From positions 1 to 6,757 of the forward strand of contig VBNZ01000139.1 of the NCBI GenBank assembly GCA_005877675.1: a stretch of DNA of 6,757 nt, in the 5' to 3' direction. A program made the translations under genes and the position numbers. How positions within the stretch are numbered: the stretch's first letter is position 1; every line of letters starts with the position of its first letter. The notes beneath the pieces were generated by a model, which was given only the letters and a program-made list of their open reading frames with translations, did no database searches and was not told the origin of the DNA. This stretch comes from Gammaproteobacteria bacterium. GTDB lineage: Bacteria; Pseudomonadota; Gammaproteobacteria; Xanthomonadales; Rhodanobacteraceae. Below, one piece after another: positions 3,807 to 6,757 of this stretch.

Positions 3807-6757
3807 CTATCCCGAAACCGGTTGAGGAGCGTGGCGGCGGAATGCATCGCGCACTTGTTCGCGCAGCAGCTCGTCATCCCATGGCTTCGTCAGGAACTTG
3901 AACACGGCACCGCGGTTGACCGAATCAGTGACCACTTCCAGATCGGTATATCCCGATAGGATGATGCGCATCGTGTCGGGATACAGTTGCTTGACCACAT
4001 TCAGGAACTCCGTGCCGCACATGCCGGGCATGCGCTGGTCGGAGATGATCACGTGCACCGCATTCGTTGCGAGCATGTCGAGCGCCTCGGCGCCGCTCGA
4101 CGCAGCTAGGATGCTATAGCCGTCGCGGCGCAACGTGCGTGTCAGCGCCGCGCGCATGCCGGGCTCGTCGTCGACCACGAGCAAAGTTCGCCGCTGCCCG
4201 GATGGCGTCGGCGGCAGCGTTACGCGCTTGGCGCCGCGCAACTGCTCCTCGAATTTTCCGCTCTCCACCGCCGGGCTGAAATAGAACCCCTGCATTCCGT
4301 CGCAACCCAGCCCGCGCAGATAGTTGAACTGCCCTTGCGTCTCCACGCCTTCAGCGACGACTTTCAGGCTCAGGCGATGCGCCATGGCGATGATTGCGCT
4401 GGCAATGGCCGCATCCTCGGGATTGCTGATGATGTTGGCGACAAAGCTCTGGTCGATCTTCACCACGTCGAACGGAAATGCCTTGAGGTGCGCGAGCGAA
4501 GAATAGCCGGTGCCGAAATCGTCCAGCGCGAGATTCACGCCGGACTTGTGCAATTCCTTCAGGATGCTCTTGGCCGCATTCGGGTCGCTCATCACCGCGC
4601 TCTCGGTGAGTTCCAGCTCGAGATACTTTGCATCGAGTGCGCGCGCCTTCAGCGCATCTCGCACGATCTGCGCCAGGTCGCCGGTGCCGAATTGCGACGC
4701 GGACACGTTGACTGCCACCGGCACGACCGCGATCCCCGCCGCGATCCAGGCTGCTTGCTGTGCGCAGACCTGCCGTATCACCCAGGCGCCGATTGGCACG
4801 ATCATGCCGGTCTCCTCGGCAAATGCGATGAATTCACCGGGGGGCACAAGCCCACGCTCAGGGTGCTGCCAGCGGATCAGCGCCTCGGCCCCGACCAGTT
4901 CGCCACTGAGCATCTCGATTCGCGCCTGGTAATGCAGCACAAACTGCTGCGTGTCGAGTGCCTTGCGCAATTGCCCTTCGAGCGCCCGACGTTGTGCAAT
5001 TCGGGCGTGTATCTCGCTGGAGTAGTACAGGTAGCGCTGGCCCGAGTTCCGCGCCATCTTGAGTGTCACTTCGGCGCCCCTGAACACGCCGCTGCCGTCG
5101 TCGCCGTCGCTGGGAAAGAACGCAATGCCCGCCTGGGCGGAGATGGAAATCGTGTCGTCACCGATCGCAAAGGGCTGCGTGAACGCAGAAAATATCGTTT
5201 CATGCAATCCGAGGGCCTGAGAGGATTCACTGCACGGAAATGCCACGGCGAACGTGTCCGCTGCAATACGGCCGAGCGCAAATGGCCCAACCAGTTGCCG
5301 CTGGAGGCGATTTCCCACTTCGCGCAACAACGCATCTCCAACGTGGCGGCCGAACGAATCGTTGACGGCAGTGAAGTGCTCCAGATCGACTACGACGAAG
5401 CACACTTCACTGCGCTGCTGCCGCGCCGCCTGGACGAACTGCTCCGCGCGATCCCGGAACAGGTGCTCATTGGGCAGCCCGGTCAATGCATCGAACAAGA
5501 CCAGGTGTGCCAGGCGTCGAGATTTCTCGATATCCTCCAGGGCGAACGACAGGTCGTTGGCCAACCACTCGAGCAGTTCCATCTCCTCGGCGTCGAAGAA
5601 ATGCGGCTCCGGCCCGGCGATCACCAGCGCAGCAACGACGCGGCCCGCCACAGACAGCGGAAGGGAGGCGCCGGAAAGAAATCCCCGACGCTGCAGCTCT
5701 GCACGGATCGGCGCGGCCGCGGGATAGGCGCACAGGTCGTCGAACACGACCGTGCGCGCACCGTGGACTGCCTGCGACGCGGGCAGGACTTCGTTGGGCA
5801 ACGTCTTTAGGACCAGCCTGAGGAAATCGGCCGATTGCTCATCGCTACCGAATGATGCAACGGTTCGCATCGCCTTCGACCCCGCGTCGACCGCGACTGC
5901 CCAGACCATCGGAAACAAGCCTTCCGTGCCGGCCACCCGGCACGCCTCCGCGAGCAGTTCATCGCTGTCACGCGTACGCAATATCGCCGAACTGATGCCG
6001 CCGATGAGCGCCCGGATGCGATTCAACCGAACGACCTTGTCCTGCTGCTGCTTGCGTTCGGTGATGTCCTCCGCGGTGGCGGCGATGCGGTAGGAGGTGC
6101 CGGACTCGTTACGCACCGGCCAGCCACGCGCATGAATCCAGCGGATCGCACCGTCGGGCTGCACGATGCGGTACTCCAGATCGAAACCCGATTCGCGCGG
6201 TCCCGGCTGGTCGGTAGTGAGCACGCGCTCGCGGTCGTCCGGATGGATTGCCTCGGTCCAGGACGCGGGATTGGCGTACAGCGAGGCGCAACTGCGGCAC
6301 CAGATCTGTTCGTACGCGGGGCTTACGTAAAGCACCTTGGAGTTGTCGATGTCGGTAAGGAAGAACACCTCGCGGATGTTCTCGGCGATCTCGCGGAAGC
6401 GGTGCTCGGCATCCGCAGTGTTGGCAAACGCCTGCGTCAGTTCCAGCGCGAGCACGATCTGCCCCGCAAACGCGCGGCCGAAGGCGACCGCATTGTGTGA
6501 CCCGATGTCGGTGCGCTGCGCGCCGAGCACCAGCAGGCCCATATCCCCGCTTCGCGAGACCAGCGGGATCAATTGCATGGCTTCGACGCCGATTGCCTTG
6601 AGCAGAGTGCGCGACGAGGAAGCGAGTTCGGTGCTGGCCAGCGTCAGGGCGACACCTTCGCCGGGGAAGCGGTCCACGAAAGACGACTGCTGCGCGAGCC
6701 ACTGGTCCAGCCGGACCTGTTCGGTGCCGTCGAAGCCGATCGCGTGATTCAACTGCA
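3807..6757 (-). CDS. GAF-PAS-GAF-GGDEF(degenerate)-EAL-REC c-di-GMP phosphodiesterase (5' end outside window)
   Basis: The frame is open through the right edge, giving at least 982 residues; the TTG at 6750-6752 is internal, so the true start lies outside. Residues are numbered from that TTG. Domains in order: end of a GAF (to ~110); PAS (~116-235, with IHPDDRERV and AEDITERKQQ); GAF (~240-408); GGDEF (~415-575); EAL (~590-835); REC (~855-972). The GGDEF domain keeps DALTGLPN (421-428), but its active-site motif is AADTF (497-501), so it is predicted not to make c-di-GMP. The EAL domain has every catalytic residue in RocR-like spacing: Glu623 (EALIRW), Asn682, Glu714, Asp744-Asp745 (DDFGTGYSSL), Lys765, Glu801 and Gln821. 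It should hydrolyse c-di-GMP. The receiver has Asp861-Asp862, phospho-acceptor Asp905 (SDQRMPG), Ser933 and Lys956 (TKPW), so a histidine kinase probably tunes it. A receiver at the C-terminus is unusual. No membrane segment is visible, so it looks cytosolic. It converges on luxI. Confidence 0.93.
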   Translation of the reverse strand, partial: QLNHAIGFDGTEQVRLDQWLAQQSSFVDRFPGEGVALTLASTELASSSRTLLKAIGVEAMQLIPLVSRSGDMGLLVLGAQRTDIGSHNAVAFGRAFAGQIVLALELTQAFANTADAEHRFREIAENIREVFFLTDIDNSKVLYVSPAYEQIWCRSCASLYANPASWTEAIHPDDRERVLTTDQPGPRESGFDLEYRIVQPDGAIRWIHARGWPVRNESGTSYRIAATAEDITERKQQQDKVVRLNRIRALIGGISSAILRTRDSDELLAEACRVAGTEGLFPMVWAVAVDAGSKAMRTVASFGSDEQSADFLRLVLKTLPNEVLPASQAVHGARTVVFDDLCAYPAAAPIRAELQRRGFLSGASLPLSVAGRVVAALVIAGPEPHFFDAEEMELLEWLANDLSFALEDIEKSRRLAHLVLFDALTGLPNEHLFRDRAEQFVQAARQQRSEVCFVVVDLEHFTAVNDSFGRHVGDALLREVGNRLQRQLVGPFALGRIAADTFAVAFPCSESSQALGLHETIFSAFTQPFAIGDDTISISAQAGIAFFPSDGDDGSGVFRGAEVTLKMARNSGQRYLYYSSEIHARIAQRRALEGQLRKALDTQQFVLHYQARIEMLSGELVGAEALIRWQHPERGLVPPGEFIAFAEETGMIVPIGAWVIRQVCAQQAAWIAAGIAVVPVAVNVSASQFGTGDLAQIVRDALKARALDAKYLELELTESAVMSDPNAAKSILKELHKSGVNLALDDFGTGYSSLAHLKAFPFDVVKIDQSFVANIISNPEDAAIASAIIAMAHRLSLKVVAEGVETQGQFNYLRGLGCDGMQGFYFSPAVESGKFEEQLRGAKRVTLPPTPSGQRRTLLVVDDEPGMRAALTRTLRRDGYSILAASSGAEALDMLATNAVHVIISDQRMPGMCGTEFLNVVKQLYPDTMRIILSGYTDLEVVTDSVNRGAVFKFLTKPWDDELLREQVRDAFRRHAPQPVSG

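Noticed and set aside
4335..5810. 491-codon ORF on the + strand
   Set aside because: It lies wholly antisense to the GGDEF/EAL coding region, whose domains read cleanly on the minus strand. Its translation has no recognisable domain and is rich in Arg/His/Ala, as expected of a high-GC shadow frame.
1..6757. tRNA, rRNA, CRISPR array or insertion sequence
   Set aside because: No regularly spaced direct repeats, no transposase-like reading frame with terminal inverted repeats and no tRNA cloverleaf were seen in the non-coding stretches.

Overview
The window reads as part of a GC-rich proteobacterial chromosome. FabG and FabD look most like those of Gammaproteobacteria of the Xanthomonadales/Lysobacterales (Rhodanobacteraceae) type, with Burkholderiales as the alternative. 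This is a judgement from remembered family sequences, not from a search. It holds three blocks: the end of a fatty-acid synthesis operon (1-1340), a complete acyl-homoserine-lactone quorum-sensing module (1352-3587), and a large cyclic-di-GMP signalling protein that runs off the right edge (3807-6757).

Block 1 (+ strand) is the 3' half of fabD (malonyl-CoA:ACP transacylase) followed by an intact fabG (3-oxoacyl-ACP reductase). The usual next gene, acpP, is not there. A luxR gene runs head-on into fabG with only 11 bp between the stop codons.

Block 2 has the layout luxR (- strand), then an rsaM-like gene and luxI (+ strand), as in the cep/tof-type modules of Burkholderia. The LuxR and LuxI family residues are all in place. 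The middle gene resembles the RsaM/DUF4902 family of quorum-sensing modulators. It is split by what looks like one missing base near 2335-2337; restoring one base gives a continuous protein of 139 residues. Two 20-bp lux boxes (2082-2101 and 2678-2697) are identical at 16 of 20 positions. Each lies exactly 20 bp upstream of a candidate -10 element, one in front of rsaM and one in front of luxI, so both genes appear to be under LuxR-AHL control. The first box also sits just upstream of luxR. A third exact copy of the right half-site overlaps the luxI start. luxI is followed by a possible 39-codon ORF overlapping its stop, and then by a strong intrinsic terminator (3556-3587).

Block 3 (- strand) encodes at least 982 residues arranged GAF(partial)-PAS-GAF-GGDEF(degenerate)-EAL(intact)-REC. 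It is predicted to be a c-di-GMP phosphodiesterase, with an unusual C-terminal receiver domain. A short, lower-GC ORF for a probable two-helix membrane protein follows 15 bp downstream.

A functional link is plausible but inferred. FabD and FabG help make the acyl-ACPs that LuxI consumes, LuxR reads the resulting AHL, RsaM (if functional) would damp the circuit, and the EAL protein would lower c-di-GMP. No lux box is visible in front of the c-di-GMP gene because its start lies outside the window.
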